From Sphingomonas chungangi (GTDB lineage Bacteria; Pseudomonadota; Alphaproteobacteria; Sphingomonadales; Sphingomonadaceae): DNA of 64,000 nt. Positions 45,195 through 54,134 of the stretch are shown in pieces. The notes under the pieces are model-generated. The model was not told where the DNA came from. It did not search any database and saw only the letters and a program-made list of their open reading frames with translations. The translations under genes and the position numbers were made by a program. Location of the stretch: NCBI RefSeq assembly GCF_013778325.1, contig NZ_JACEIB010000003.1, positions 124,001 through 188,000 of the forward strand. The letters are read 5' to 3'. Position 1 is the first letter of the stretch; each line of letters opens with the position of its first letter.

Positions 45195-46487
45195 TCACTC
45201 CGCGAGATGCCGGCTGGCCCGGCGCCGGACGACGGCAGGCGCCGTCTCGACCAGGGCAAGCGAGAGCAGGCAGCCTATGACGATGCCGCCGATCGCGAGC
45301 CAGAAGATGCTGTCGATGCCTGCACGGCGGGCAACTGCCCCCGCAAGGACGGGGGCCAGCCCGCCGCCGATCAGCTCTGCGACCGCGATCACCGCGCCGG
45401 ACGCTGTTGCCCGCAGCGCGACGGGCACCGATTCCACAGCGACCGGCCCCACGGTGATCGTCAGCAGACCGTAGAGGAAGAATGCGGCGAGCAGCAGGGC
45501 GGTGAACAGCGCTGTGGGATCGGCCGGCGCCGCAGCGAGGGCGGCGAGGCCCGCGATCGTGCAGAGGGCCATCACGATCATGGTCGGCTTGCGACCGGCC
45601 CTGTCCGAGATGGCGGGACCGACGACGGAGCCCACGACCGCGCCAATGCCCATCGCCGACATCGTGAAACCCATCTGCGTCATGCCGAGATGGAGGTGAT
45701 CGACCAGATAGCTGGGCAGAAAGGCGCTCAGCACGATGAGACAGTTGAGCCAGCAGAGCATGCCGCCGGCGGCGATGAGGACGTTGCGATACCCGATGAG
45801 GTCGCGGAGCGACGCCCAGATCGGCCTGGCCTGCGCGCCCGCCTGCGCCGGATCCGGATCGCGCAGGGTACGTGCCGTCAGCAGCGCGACGAGCAGTCCG
45901 GGCACGGCGACGATCAGGAAGATCCACCGCCAGTTGATCGACGGCATGAGCTGCGTCACCAGCACCGGGGCAAGGCCGAGTCCGAGGAGGGGGGCCATCA
46001 TCTGCTGGATGCCAAGGCTCAGCCCGTGGCGATCGGGGCGCGATGCCTCCAGCGTGGCGGCGATGCTGGGCGGTACGTAGGCGCCCTCGGCGGCCCCCAT
46101 CACCGACCGGATCAGCACGAGCGACAGGGCGCCCGTCGCCATTCCGCTGAAGCCGACCAGCAGGGAGAAGGCCGCCATCGCGCCGACCAGCACCGCCCGC
46201 CGTCCGAAGCGATCGGCGAGATTGCCCATCAGGAGCGCCGAGAGGCCCCAGGTGATCGCCAGCGCGCCCGTGATGGTGCCGAGATCGCCATAATCCAGCC
46301 GGAGGTCCTTCATGATCACGGGAAACATCGGAAGGATCAGAAATCGATCGAAGGCGACGAGGCCGAAGCCGAGCGACAGCAGCGTGATCGCCCGGCGCTC
46401 ATAGGCGGTGTCCCAGCCTGCCGTGGCGTCGCCCGTAGCCGGATAGTCCACGCGCTGCCCTGATCCGTGCATCGAGCCCTCCACCAT
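45195..46487 (-). CDS. MFS transporter
   Basis: A 430-residue MFS protein with 12 helices; motif GNLADRFGRRAVLVGAM after helix 2. Unlike the transporter at 41375 it resembles general drug/metabolite permeases. ATGs at 46487 and 46472 are both possible. Divergent from the araC-family gene. Confidence 0.88.
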   Translation of the reverse strand: MVEGSMHGSGQRVDYPATGDATAGWDTAYERRAITLLSLGFGLVAFDRFLILPMFPVIMKDLRLDYGDLGTITGALAITWGLSALLMGNLADRFGRRAVLVGAMAAFSLLVGFSGMATGALSLVLIRSVMGAAEGAYVPPSIAATLEASRPDRHGLSLGIQQMMAPLLGLGLAPVLVTQLMPSINWRWIFLIVAVPGLLVALLTARTLRDPDPAQAGAQARPIWASLRDLIGYRNVLIAAGGMLCWLNCLIVLSAFLPSYLVDHLHLGMTQMGFTMSAMGIGAVVGSVVGPAISDRAGRKPTMIVMALCTIAGLAALAAAPADPTALFTALLLAAFFLYGLLTITVGPVAVESVPVALRATASGAVIAVAELIGGGLAPVLAGAVARRAGIDSIFWLAIGGIVIGCLLSLALVETAPAVVRRRASRHLAE

Positions 46488-46535
46488 CTGGATCGCACCC
46501 TGATCCCTCGTCAGTGCTTGGAATTTCTACATTTA

Positions 46536-46552
46536 GACTATCGGTCAATATA
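46536..46552. promoter_or_regulatory. Second operator-like motif GACTATCGGTCAATATA
   Basis: It matches the sequence at 30537-30553 at GACTA and GTCAATATA. It lies between the MFS and the AraC gene. Confidence 0.4.
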
Positions 46553-46648
46553 TGATTGCCGATCCTGATGCCAGCGCGTAGTATCGCGACCAAGCCCGCT
46601 GCCGTTTCATGATGGTGGGACAAAAAATAAGACTTAGGAGCGGACACC

Positions 46649-47629
46649 ATGACGGAAGCACGTCTCTGGTCGACCTCGTCGGCGCCCGGACGGGAACTGG
46701 CTTATTGGCGGGAAGCCACATGCGAAGCCGTCTTCGAGCTGGAGCTCGAGTCCTTCGCCGAAGACAGCCTCGCGGCGTCGATCGAGCAGAGACCTTTCGG
46801 TCCACTCAGCATGAGCCGCATGTCGATCGGCTTCGGCCAGCGCATCCGCCGGACTCCGTCGTCGATCAATCGGAGCGCTGCGCAGCAGTTCGAGCTCGTC
46901 TATCTGCTCGATGGCAGGATCAATCTCCAGCAATGCGGTCGTGAGGTCGAGCTCGCCCCTCGCCAGTGTGTGCTGGTGGACAGCAGCGAGCAATACCGGC
47001 TCACCACCACGCCCGGCAGCCGCAACATGTCGTTCCATCTGCCCGGCAGTTGGCTCAAGCAATGGCTTCCCCAGCCCGAGGCTTTCGTCGCGCGCAGGGT
47101 GACGGACGATAGTGCCTGGCAGGCGGCGCTGATCTCCACGCTCGACGCGGTGGCGCGGACCGCGATCGATGACGATTTCGCTCCGCTCTGCGCAAACCAG
47201 ATCGCCGGCGCGCTCGCCTTGTGCGCGTCGGAGGGCGCGGCACAGCCGATCCGCGAATACCAGCTCAAGCTGTTCAACCGGCTTCGCCAGACGCTGAGCG
47301 ACCTTGCCCACGACAACACGCTGGACGCGGCCAGGCTCGCCCAGTCGATCGGAATTTCGGTGCGCTATCTGCACGCGATCTTCGCGACGGCGGGAACCTC
47401 CTACTCGCGCGAGTTGCTCGACATCCGACTAGGCCGCGCGCGGCAGATGCTGAGCGATCAGCGCTTCCGCACGCTCAGCATCGCAGAGATAGCGTGGCGT
47501 TGCGCCTTCTTCGATGCGAGCCACCTGACCCGGCATTTCCGTGCCCGCTACGACTGCACGCCCGGCGCATTTCGGGACCGCTGTCGGATGGAGGACGACG
47601 CCGAGCACGAGCAGCCCGCCCTCCACTGA
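46649..47629 (+). CDS. AraC-family regulator (FeaR-like ligand domain)
   Basis: A 326-residue regulator. An N-terminal cupin-like AraC_binding_2 domain (about 20-190) precedes two helix-turn-helix units at the C-terminus (DAARLAQSIGISVRYLHAIF and TLSIAEIAWRCAFFDASHLT). TAGGAG precedes the ATG. It may read an aromatic or aldehyde signal and activate the surrounding catabolic genes. Confidence 0.9.
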   Translation: MTEARLWSTSSAPGRELAYWREATCEAVFELELESFAEDSLAASIEQRPFGPLSMSRMSIGFGQRIRRTPSSINRSAAQQFELVYLLDGRINLQQCGREVELAPRQCVLVDSSEQYRLTTTPGSRNMSFHLPGSWLKQWLPQPEAFVARRVTDDSAWQAALISTLDAVARTAIDDDFAPLCANQIAGALALCASEGAAQPIREYQLKLFNRLRQTLSDLAHDNTLDAARLAQSIGISVRYLHAIFATAGTSYSRELLDIRLGRARQMLSDQRFRTLSIAEIAWRCAFFDASHLTRHFRARYDCTPGAFRDRCRMEDDAEHEQPALH

Positions 47630-47640
47630 GGCCTTGGCTG

Positions 47641-48495
47641 TCAGGGCGCCAGCTCGTCCGCAATCCCGTTCCGGAGCACCCCGATCCCCTCGATCTCGAC
47701 CTCGACATGGTCTCCGGGCTTCATGAACACCGGCGGCTTACGCTTCGCGCCCACTCCACCGGGCGTCCCGGTCACGATGACGTCGCCCGGCTCCAGCGGC
47801 GTGAAGGCCGAGACATATTCGATGAGGCGATCGAGCCCGAAGATCAGCTCGGAGAAGTGGGCATCCTGCATCACCTCGCCGTTCAGTCGCGTACGAATGC
47901 GCTTGGACGGTATGTCCCCGAACTCGTCCGGCGTGACGAGCCAAGGCCCGAAAGCGCCTGTGCCGGGGAAGTTCTTGCCGGGCGTGAACTGCATCGTGTG
48001 GTGCTGCCAGTCCCGGACCGATCCGTCGTTGTAGCAGCTGAACCCGGCGATGTGATCGAGCGCGTCGCGCGCCGCGATCGCCCGCCCACGCTTGCCGATG
48101 ACGAGCGCCAGCTCGCCCTCATAATCGAGCTTCTCGGACACGATCGGCCGCACGATCGGCTGCCGATGACCGGTCTGGCTGTCCGCGAAGCGTGTGAAGA
48201 TCGTCGGATGCGCGACGACCGGGCGGGCAGTCTCCTCGCGATGCTTCTCATAGTTGAGCCCGACGCAAAGGATCTTGCCTGGCTCTGGAATGAGCGGCGC
48301 CCATTCGACCTCATCGACCGGGATCGCGTCCCAGCTCTCGTGGCGATCGTGCACAGCTTTCAGCGCGGCGGCGGCGATGGCGTGCTTGAGCGTTGGAAAG
48401 GCCTCCGCCGTCGCGGCATCGATCGGATGGACGGCGCCATTGGCAACGACGCCCCAGCTGGCCCCCGCTGCGGTTCGAACACTGGCAAATCGCAT
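47641..48495 (-). CDS. FAH-family hydrolase
   Basis: A 284-residue FAH-family enzyme with KILCVGLNYEKHREETA, KLDYEGELALVIGKRG (metal glutamates), GFSCYNDGSVRDWQ and GDVIVTGTPGGVGAKRKPPV. It resembles the FAH gene at 31711 and probably treats an analogous ring-cleavage product. Start ATG 48495; divergent from the VOC gene. Confidence 0.92.
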   Translation of the reverse strand: MRFASVRTAAGASWGVVANGAVHPIDAATAEAFPTLKHAIAAAALKAVHDRHESWDAIPVDEVEWAPLIPEPGKILCVGLNYEKHREETARPVVAHPTIFTRFADSQTGHRQPIVRPIVSEKLDYEGELALVIGKRGRAIAARDALDHIAGFSCYNDGSVRDWQHHTMQFTPGKNFPGTGAFGPWLVTPDEFGDIPSKRIRTRLNGEVMQDAHFSELIFGLDRLIEYVSAFTPLEPGDVIVTGTPGGVGAKRKPPVFMKPGDHVEVEIEGIGVLRNGIADELAP

Positions 48496-48595
48496 GTCGC
48501 GCTCCCGTCTGCTCCAAGATCTCTGGCATCCGGACGAATGCCGCCGCGCTGCTCCTAGCCGGTCGGCAACGGGCTCGAAACCGCATCGGCGGACG

Positions 48596-48611
48596 TACAA
48601 TGACTTCGTTC
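48596..48611. promoter_or_regulatory. TACAATGACTTCGTTC motif in the FAH/VOC divergent region
   Basis: Second copy of the motif found at 43573-43588 (15 of 16 bases identical). It lies about 100 bases before the start of each flanking gene. Confidence 0.45.
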
Positions 48612-48699
48612 AGTCCCATGACAGCCGCAGGGGTTGCGGCCGGGCGCCCCCTTTTTCAAGGTTTGGGCGGATGGGATTCTACGATTTCGAGGATGCGGC

Positions 48700-49575
48700 A
48701 TGACCCAGTTGTACGAAGCGGGTGGCGATCCGGGCGGACATGGGCTGCAGGCGCGCTTGTTCGAGCTCGGTTTGTTGGTGAGCGACATGGACCGCAGCCG
48801 CGCCTTCTACGAGGCGGCGCTGGGCTACCGCTTCCAGCCGCATGGCCACGGCGCCATCGGCGTCGCCCGAGATCGCAGGCTATATCTCGGCGTGTCGGAC
48901 ACGGGCCAGAAAGGCTTCTCGCACGCGGCCTTCGCGGTCGCCGACGCCGACGAGATGGATCGGCTGCGGGCGCGGCTCGACGGGGCAGCGGTCGTCCACG
49001 ATGAGATCGATCATCCTGGCTTCGGCGGCCACGCGGTCGGTTTCGCCGATCCCGATGGCAACCGGCTGATCTTCGGCGTGCCATCGGTGCACACCGTTGT
49101 AGCCGATACGACGGCTCTGACTGCCCGGCTGCAGCACGTCGTCTTCGCCTCGCGCGACATCGCTGCCATGCTCGCCTTCTACCGCGATGTCGTCGGTTTC
49201 GGCCTGTCCGACTGCGTCGAGAATGACGACGGCGAGTTGACCACCTTCTTCGTGCATTGCTCGCACGAGCATCACAGCCTCGCCGTCTTTCGAGCCAGCG
49301 AGTGCCGGCTCGATCATCACTGCTTCGAAGCGGGTGACTGGGGGCTCATCCGGGATTGGGCCGACCATTTCGCCGCCCTCCATATCCCGCTGCAATGGGG
49401 GCCGGGGCGTCATGGGCCGGGCAACAACCTGTTTCTCTTCATCCATGATCCCGACGGCCATTGGCTCGAGATATCGGCCGAGCTGGAGACCCTTACACCG
49501 GACCGCAAGGTCGGCGTATGGCCACATGCGGAGCGCACGCTGAACAGCTGGGGCATGGCGCTGTTACGCAAGTAG
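48700..49575 (+). CDS. Two-domain VOC protein, probable extradiol dioxygenase
   Basis: A 291-residue protein with two VOC modules. The C-terminal module has H in ARLQHVVFAS, H in CRLDHHCFEA and E in HWLEISAELE, the H-H-E triad of type I extradiol dioxygenases. It resembles the enzyme at 32618 in domain order. Start ATG 48700 has GAGGA seven bases before it. Substrate unknown, probably a catechol-type intermediate. Confidence 0.82.
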   Translation: MTQLYEAGGDPGGHGLQARLFELGLLVSDMDRSRAFYEAALGYRFQPHGHGAIGVARDRRLYLGVSDTGQKGFSHAAFAVADADEMDRLRARLDGAAVVHDEIDHPGFGGHAVGFADPDGNRLIFGVPSVHTVVADTTALTARLQHVVFASRDIAAMLAFYRDVVGFGLSDCVENDDGELTTFFVHCSHEHHSLAVFRASECRLDHHCFEAGDWGLIRDWADHFAALHIPLQWGPGRHGPGNNLFLFIHDPDGHWLEISAELETLTPDRKVGVWPHAERTLNSWGMALLRK

Positions 49576-49597
49576 CCGGTGCAATCGCGGGCGGCCC

Positions 49598-50458
49598 TCA
49601 ACGGACTTGCCGGCGCGCCGCGCGGACTGTGTTGGACAAGAGGCAGGCGATCGTCATCGGGCCTACCCCGCCGGGGACAGGCGAGACAGCGCGGGCATGA
49701 CTCATCTCCTCGAACACGCAGTCGCCGACGATGCGGCTCCCATCCGCACCGTCCGAAATCCGGTTGATCCCGACATCGATCACGACCGCGCCGGGCTTGA
49801 TCCAGTCCCCGCGCACGAGCCCCGGTGAGCCCGCCGCGACGACGACGATGTCCGCAGATCGGACGATGTCGGGCAGGCCGCGGGTGTGGATGTGGGTGAC
49901 GGTCACGGTGCACTCGCGTTCGAGCATCAGCAGCGCCACCGGCTTCCCCACGATATTGGACTTGCCGACCACGACCGCGCTCAGTCCCCGGAAATCCTGG
50001 ATCACGCTGTCCAGCAGGATCATGCAACCGAGCGGCGTGCAGGGCATCAGCCCGTCGGATCCGATCGACAGCCGGCCGACATTGACGGGGTGGAAGCCGT
50101 CGACATCCTTTTCCGGAGTGATGCGATCAAGCACGGGATTTGCCCGGATGCCTTGGGGGAGAGGCAACTGCACGAGGATTCCGTGCACCTTCGCATCCGC
50201 GTTCAACCGGTCGATCAAGGCGAGCAACGCCTCCTCGCCGAAATCCCCGTCCAGCCGATGTTCGATCGAACCGATGCCGACCCGGCGGCAGGCCGCGATC
50301 TTGCGGCCGACATAGACCTGGCTCGCCGGATCGTCGCCGATGAGAATCACCGCCAGCGTCGGCGGCATGCCGTGCTCTTGGCGAAACGCCAGTGCGTCCG
50401 CCGCGATACCCGCCAGCAGGCGCTCGGCCGACGCCTTGCCGTCGATGATCGCCGTCAC
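49598..50458 (-). CDS. folD: Methylenetetrahydrofolate dehydrogenase/cyclohydrolase FolD
   Basis: A 286-residue bifunctional enzyme. Motifs: VYVGRKIAACRRVGI (Y and K of the active site), GILVQLPLP, VVGKSNIVGKPVALLML and PVPGGVGPMT. It oxidises methylene-THF to 10-formyl-THF. In this minus-strand C1 operon it supports O-demethylation; a second housekeeping copy is likely elsewhere. Confidence 0.95.
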   Translation of the reverse strand: MTAIIDGKASAERLLAGIAADALAFRQEHGMPPTLAVILIGDDPASQVYVGRKIAACRRVGIGSIEHRLDGDFGEEALLALIDRLNADAKVHGILVQLPLPQGIRANPVLDRITPEKDVDGFHPVNVGRLSIGSDGLMPCTPLGCMILLDSVIQDFRGLSAVVVGKSNIVGKPVALLMLERECTVTVTHIHTRGLPDIVRSADIVVVAAGSPGLVRGDWIKPGAVVIDVGINRISDGADGSRIVGDCVFEEMSHARAVSPVPGGVGPMTIACLLSNTVRAARRQVR

Positions 50459-50462
50459 TGGC

Positions 50463-51311
50463 CTATTTCGCGAAGATCACGGTCTTCGCGCCATTCACGA
50501 AGGCGCGATCCTCCAGGTGGAGCGATACTGCACGCATGAGCACCCGGGACTCGATATTGCGTCCCTTGCGAACGAGATCCTCAGGCGTGTCGGCATGGCT
50601 GATCGCCTCGACATCCTGATGGATGATGGGACCTTCGTCGAGGTCGGCCGTCACGTAATGCGCCGTCGCGCCGATCATCTTGACGCCGCGCGCGTGCGCC
50701 TGGTGGTAGGGTTTCGCACCCTTGAAGCCCGGCAGGAAGCTGTGGTGGATGTTGATGCAGCGGCCTGACAGAAACCCGGCCAGATCATCCGACAGGATCT
50801 GCATATAGCGTGCGAGCACGACGAGCTCGGCGCGGCTGTCCTCGACGATCTGCTTGATCTGGGCTTCCTGCGCGACCTTGTTGTCCTTGCTGACCGGCAG
50901 ATGATGAAAGGGGATGCCATCCAGCGTCGTGACGTTGAGCGCCTCGCGCGGGTGGTTGCACACCACCCCGACGACATCCATGGGCAGATCGCCGATGCGA
51001 CGACGATAGAGCATGTCGCCCAGGCAATGATCGAATTTAGAGACCAGTATGAGGACACGGCGAAGCTCCTCTGCTGGCCGAAGCATCCAGCGCAGTGCCT
51101 GCCCGGCGGCGTGGACGGCGAAGTCCTCGCGAAACGCCTCGGCCCGCTCTCTCATCTCGAAGCGGATGCGCATGAAGAAATTGCCGGTGTCGACATCATC
51201 GAACTGGGCCGCTTCGAGGATATTGCCGCCGAAGCGCGCGATCCGCCCGGTGACCTCCGCCACGATCCCAGGCCGATCGAGGCACGACAGCGTGAGAATG
51301 AAGCCGTTCAC
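50463..51311 (-). CDS. purU: Formyltetrahydrofolate deformylase PurU
   Basis: A 282-residue protein: N-terminal ACT domain (about 1-80) and a formyl-transferase-like domain with the catalytic INIHHSFLPGF and ADLDEGPIIHQ (N, H, D). It releases formate and THF from 10-formyl-THF. GTG 51311 has GGAGAAG upstream. Ends four bases before folD begins. Confidence 0.93.
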   Translation of the reverse strand: MNGFILTLSCLDRPGIVAEVTGRIARFGGNILEAAQFDDVDTGNFFMRIRFEMRERAEAFREDFAVHAAGQALRWMLRPAEELRRVLILVSKFDHCLGDMLYRRRIGDLPMDVVGVVCNHPREALNVTTLDGIPFHHLPVSKDNKVAQEAQIKQIVEDSRAELVVLARYMQILSDDLAGFLSGRCINIHHSFLPGFKGAKPYHQAHARGVKMIGATAHYVTADLDEGPIIHQDVEAISHADTPEDLVRKGRNIESRVLMRAVSLHLEDRAFVNGAKTVIFAK

Positions 51312-51327
51312 TTGCTTCTCCGATGGT

Positions 51328-52179
51328 TCAGGCGATGGCCGGCGCTGCGGCCGCATAAGCATGCATCCATCGAACGGTCTTCGACAGGCCGCCGAATGGG
51401 TAGAGGTGCAGCTTCACGTTCTGCTCGCCCGCGTCGGCCAGACGCTCGCCGAGCCGCGTGAGGAGGCGGTCGGGTGTCGCCTGCGCGAGCAGCCGTGTGA
51501 GCGAAACGCCATATTTGGCCATCACCTTGGCCGAGGCTCCGACGCCGCAACGCGCTGCATAGCGCAGAAGGGCCTGGACGCTCGCAGGCCCTGCGACACC
51601 GACCCGTACGCGATGACGGATCCCTTGGGCCCGCAACGTGCAGACCCAGTCGGCGATCCGGTCGGCATCGAACAGGAACTGGGTGACGATCTCGAGGTCG
51701 AGCCCGCGGGAAGCCGCGGCGGCTATCTTGTCGGCGAGCGCCGCTCGCAGCACGTCTTCCGGAATGGCCGGATGCCCCTCCGGATAGCCGGCGACCCCGA
51801 TCCGGGTGATCCCATGCGCTTCCAGCAGGCCGCTCTCGACAAGACTGAGCGCGTCCGCATAGGGACCGAGCGGCTCGGCCAGATCGCCGGCGATGAGGAA
51901 AGCGCGCCGAATGCCCGCCTCACCGCTCAGCGTACGGAGGAAGCGTGCCAACTCTTCGTCCGAGCGGATGCGGCGTGCCGAGATGTGGGGAACTGGCTCG
52001 AGCCCAAGGCGACGGACGCTGGCCGCGACCTGCGCCAGATCCTCGATCCTGTCGCCAGGGAGATAGGTGATGGAGATCGCCGAACCCGCGGGTAGGAGCG
52101 TGGCGTTGTCGACGAGATCGCCAAGATCCTTGCGTGTTATCTCGAGGGAAAAATCCCGCGACAGATTGCCCCAATCCAT
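51328..52179 (-). CDS. metF: 5,10-methylenetetrahydrofolate reductase-like MetF
   Basis: A 283-residue protein of the MTHFR TIM-barrel family: ISITYLPGDRIEDL at the N-terminus, IAGDLAEP, IGVAGYPEGHP and QFLFDADRIADW. It is a divergent, shorter form. In the LigM pathway of Sphingobium sp. SYK-6 a MetF oxidises methyl-THF to methylene-THF, and this one is placed to do the same. It is followed by purU, 16 bases on. Confidence 0.88.
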   Translation of the reverse strand: MDWGNLSRDFSLEITRKDLGDLVDNATLLPAGSAISITYLPGDRIEDLAQVAASVRRLGLEPVPHISARRIRSDEELARFLRTLSGEAGIRRAFLIAGDLAEPLGPYADALSLVESGLLEAHGITRIGVAGYPEGHPAIPEDVLRAALADKIAAAASRGLDLEIVTQFLFDADRIADWVCTLRAQGIRHRVRVGVAGPASVQALLRYAARCGVGASAKVMAKYGVSLTRLLAQATPDRLLTRLGERLADAGEQNVKLHLYPFGGLSKTVRWMHAYAAAAPAIA

Positions 52180-52258
52180 TCCCGGTCCTTTGATTGCGAG
52201 CGCACGACCGGACGCCGTGAAGCCTGGCTTATGGTGATCCCGTCCCGCGTTCCCGCGG

Positions 52259-53761
52259 TCAGCCTCGATCTTTGCCGATCGCTGCCTTCTTCATGGCGCT
52301 CGCGGCTTTCGCGTAGGGCACCGGAGCGACGGTCGCGCGCACCTCGATCTGGCGATGCCGCTCGACCCGCGACTTGCGGCTCCCGCCGTCGGCTTCGCCC
52401 CAGATCAGGGTCACGCGCGTGCCGGGCTCGGCGAATGCGCGGTCGACGATCGCCAACGACAGCTGCTGACGCTCGTTGATCGAGTAGCAGCAATGGGTCG
52501 AGTAGCCGATCCGATCGCCCGTTTCGGAGCGGACCTCGTCGACCTGCGCCAGCACATAGTCGGCGACCGGCCGGTCGAGATACTTGTAGGGAAGCTCGGT
52601 CCCCATGAGCGAATCCAGGATGCGCGACACGTCCTCGTCGTCCCATACGAGGGTGACCTTGGCGCGCGGCTGCTCCTCCCGGATCGCGCTCAGCGCCTCC
52701 CGGCCGATGAAATCGTGATCATATTTGATGATGCCGCCATAGCCCATGTCGTAGGCGGTCAGATAATAGTCCTCGATATCCCGGGAGAAGTAGCTTCCCC
52801 CCATCTGGAAATTGGCTTCCCAGCCATCGGCCGGCAGCCAGCGGCGGAAATCGGCCAGGTCGTCGCCCGTATACAATGCGGGCAGCGGATAGCCGATCCA
52901 GCCACTCTCGATCGAAGCGCTGAAATAGGTGCGCGAGCCGCCGCGGCGGATGCCGTATTTCTCGCCGGCATGGAGGATGGCGGATCGCACCACGTCCCTT
53001 TGTTCGTAAGGGCCCGACAACTCCACTCCCTTGTGACCCGCCATGCCATGGCGCAGCGCCAGCACCTGGCAACCCGCTATCTCGACCCGACGCGTGCAGA
53101 AGAACGGAATGTCGGGCGCTTCGCCCTTCACGACCTCGGCGAAGATATCGCCGGCATGGGGGCCGTCCATCCCGAACCGGAACTGGAGCCGCCCGCCGGT
53201 GGGATTGTCGGCGGTGTTGTTGTCGCGTTCGATGGCGACGTCCAGCCTTTCGCTTTCGGCGAGGAAGTGAACCCAGTTGAGCAAGGGCATTCCGCTGATC
53301 AGCTCGAATCGCTCGTTGCCGAGGTCATGGAGCACGCAATCGCCGATGAGCTGCCCCCGGGCGTTGCAGCCGACGAGCTGCTTGGCCCGGCCGGGCGCGA
53401 GGTTGTCGAGCGAATTGATCGCCACCCGTGACAGCAGGGCTCTTGCATCGGGCCCCTGGATGAACAGCTCCGGCATGTGATGCGACTGATCGAAGAGAAC
53501 CGCTGTCTCACGCCAGGAGCGCTGCTCGTCGCGCCAGTTGGAGAATTCCAGCGGGACCGGTGTCCGCTCGGGATTGGGCCGGGCGTGGGGTGCCACCGCG
53601 TCGTTGAACAGATGTTCGACGATGCTGGGAACGTCGTCGATCAGATCCTGGAGCGACCGGTGCTTCGATCCCTCGGCTGATTGCCTGTTCGCGGTGTTCG
53701 AGCGCGGCTCTTCCGCTCGAAGCTGTGCGGAACGCGGGGATGCGCTTTCGATGTTCGTCAC
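52259..53761 (-). CDS. THF-dependent aromatic O-demethylase, LigM-like aminomethyltransferase-fold protein
   Basis: A 500-residue GcvT-family protein. It has the aminomethyltransferase fold (N-terminal WRETAVLFDQSHHMPELFIQ; THF-binding MGYGGIIKYDHDFIGREALS). Sphingomonad LigM and DesA, of similar size, transfer the methyl of vanillate, 3-O-methylgallate or syringate to THF. Here it heads a metF-purU-folD operon that recycles methyl-THF, which strongly supports the function. GTG 53761 has GGAGG six bases before it. The substrate cannot be told; a dimethylsulfoniopropionate demethylase (DmdA-like) role is a less likely alternative. Confidence 0.8.
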   Translation of the reverse strand: MTNIESASPRSAQLRAEEPRSNTANRQSAEGSKHRSLQDLIDDVPSIVEHLFNDAVAPHARPNPERTPVPLEFSNWRDEQRSWRETAVLFDQSHHMPELFIQGPDARALLSRVAINSLDNLAPGRAKQLVGCNARGQLIGDCVLHDLGNERFELISGMPLLNWVHFLAESERLDVAIERDNNTADNPTGGRLQFRFGMDGPHAGDIFAEVVKGEAPDIPFFCTRRVEIAGCQVLALRHGMAGHKGVELSGPYEQRDVVRSAILHAGEKYGIRRGGSRTYFSASIESGWIGYPLPALYTGDDLADFRRWLPADGWEANFQMGGSYFSRDIEDYYLTAYDMGYGGIIKYDHDFIGREALSAIREEQPRAKVTLVWDDEDVSRILDSLMGTELPYKYLDRPVADYVLAQVDEVRSETGDRIGYSTHCCYSINERQQLSLAIVDRAFAEPGTRVTLIWGEADGGSRKSRVERHRQIEVRATVAPVPYAKAASAMKKAAIGKDRG

Positions 53762-54134
53762 TGACGCCCTCCGAGAAACGGCCGGCGACCGCTGTCCGAT
53801 CACCGCTCGTCGGGTATCCCTAGACCGGAACATAGGCTGGGCTGGCGCACGCGGCAGAACAATGTGCTTGTATCTGAGTGCAGCTGGAAGCGCCGCGGCA
53901 AGTCGATCGGCACATGGCGACGCGGCCGCAATCCTCGTCCTTGAGCAGCCTCCACCGCGCGGACCGGGGTGATTGCCGGCGCCGGATTGCCGCGTCGGTC
54001 GCGATCGGGCGGTGGTGGAGCGAAGCGGAACAGCTTGCCGGCCAGCCGGTCTCGCCGTTACCGGTCCTGCGGACGATAGCCGAGGCTGGCGTGGGGCCGG
54101 ATCATGCCGCAAAGGTGCCGTCAGGCCTGTATCG
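53762..54134. other. Non-coding stretch holding a transposase remnant
   Basis: Apart from the IS3-like fragment at 54058-54105 no gene is visible in these 373 bases. The promoter of the LigM operon should be near 53800-53880. An ACAATG sequence near 53861 (GAACAATGTGCTTGTATC) only weakly resembles the TACAAT motif at 43573. Confidence 0.4.
54058..54105 (-). pseudogene. C-terminal fragment of an IS3-type transposase
   Basis: On the minus strand a frame encodes MIRPHASLGYRPQDR then stop, matching the conserved end of IS3-family OrfB transposases (HRPHSSLGYRPP...). The rest of the transposase is missing. It marks an old insertion at the junction of the C1 block and the formaldehyde-dehydrogenase block. 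Confidence 0.5.

Noticed and set aside
53855-53875. Third copy of the TACAAT motif before the LigM-like gene
   Set aside because: Only ACAATG and scattered bases agree (GAACAATGTGCTTGTATC); too weak to count.
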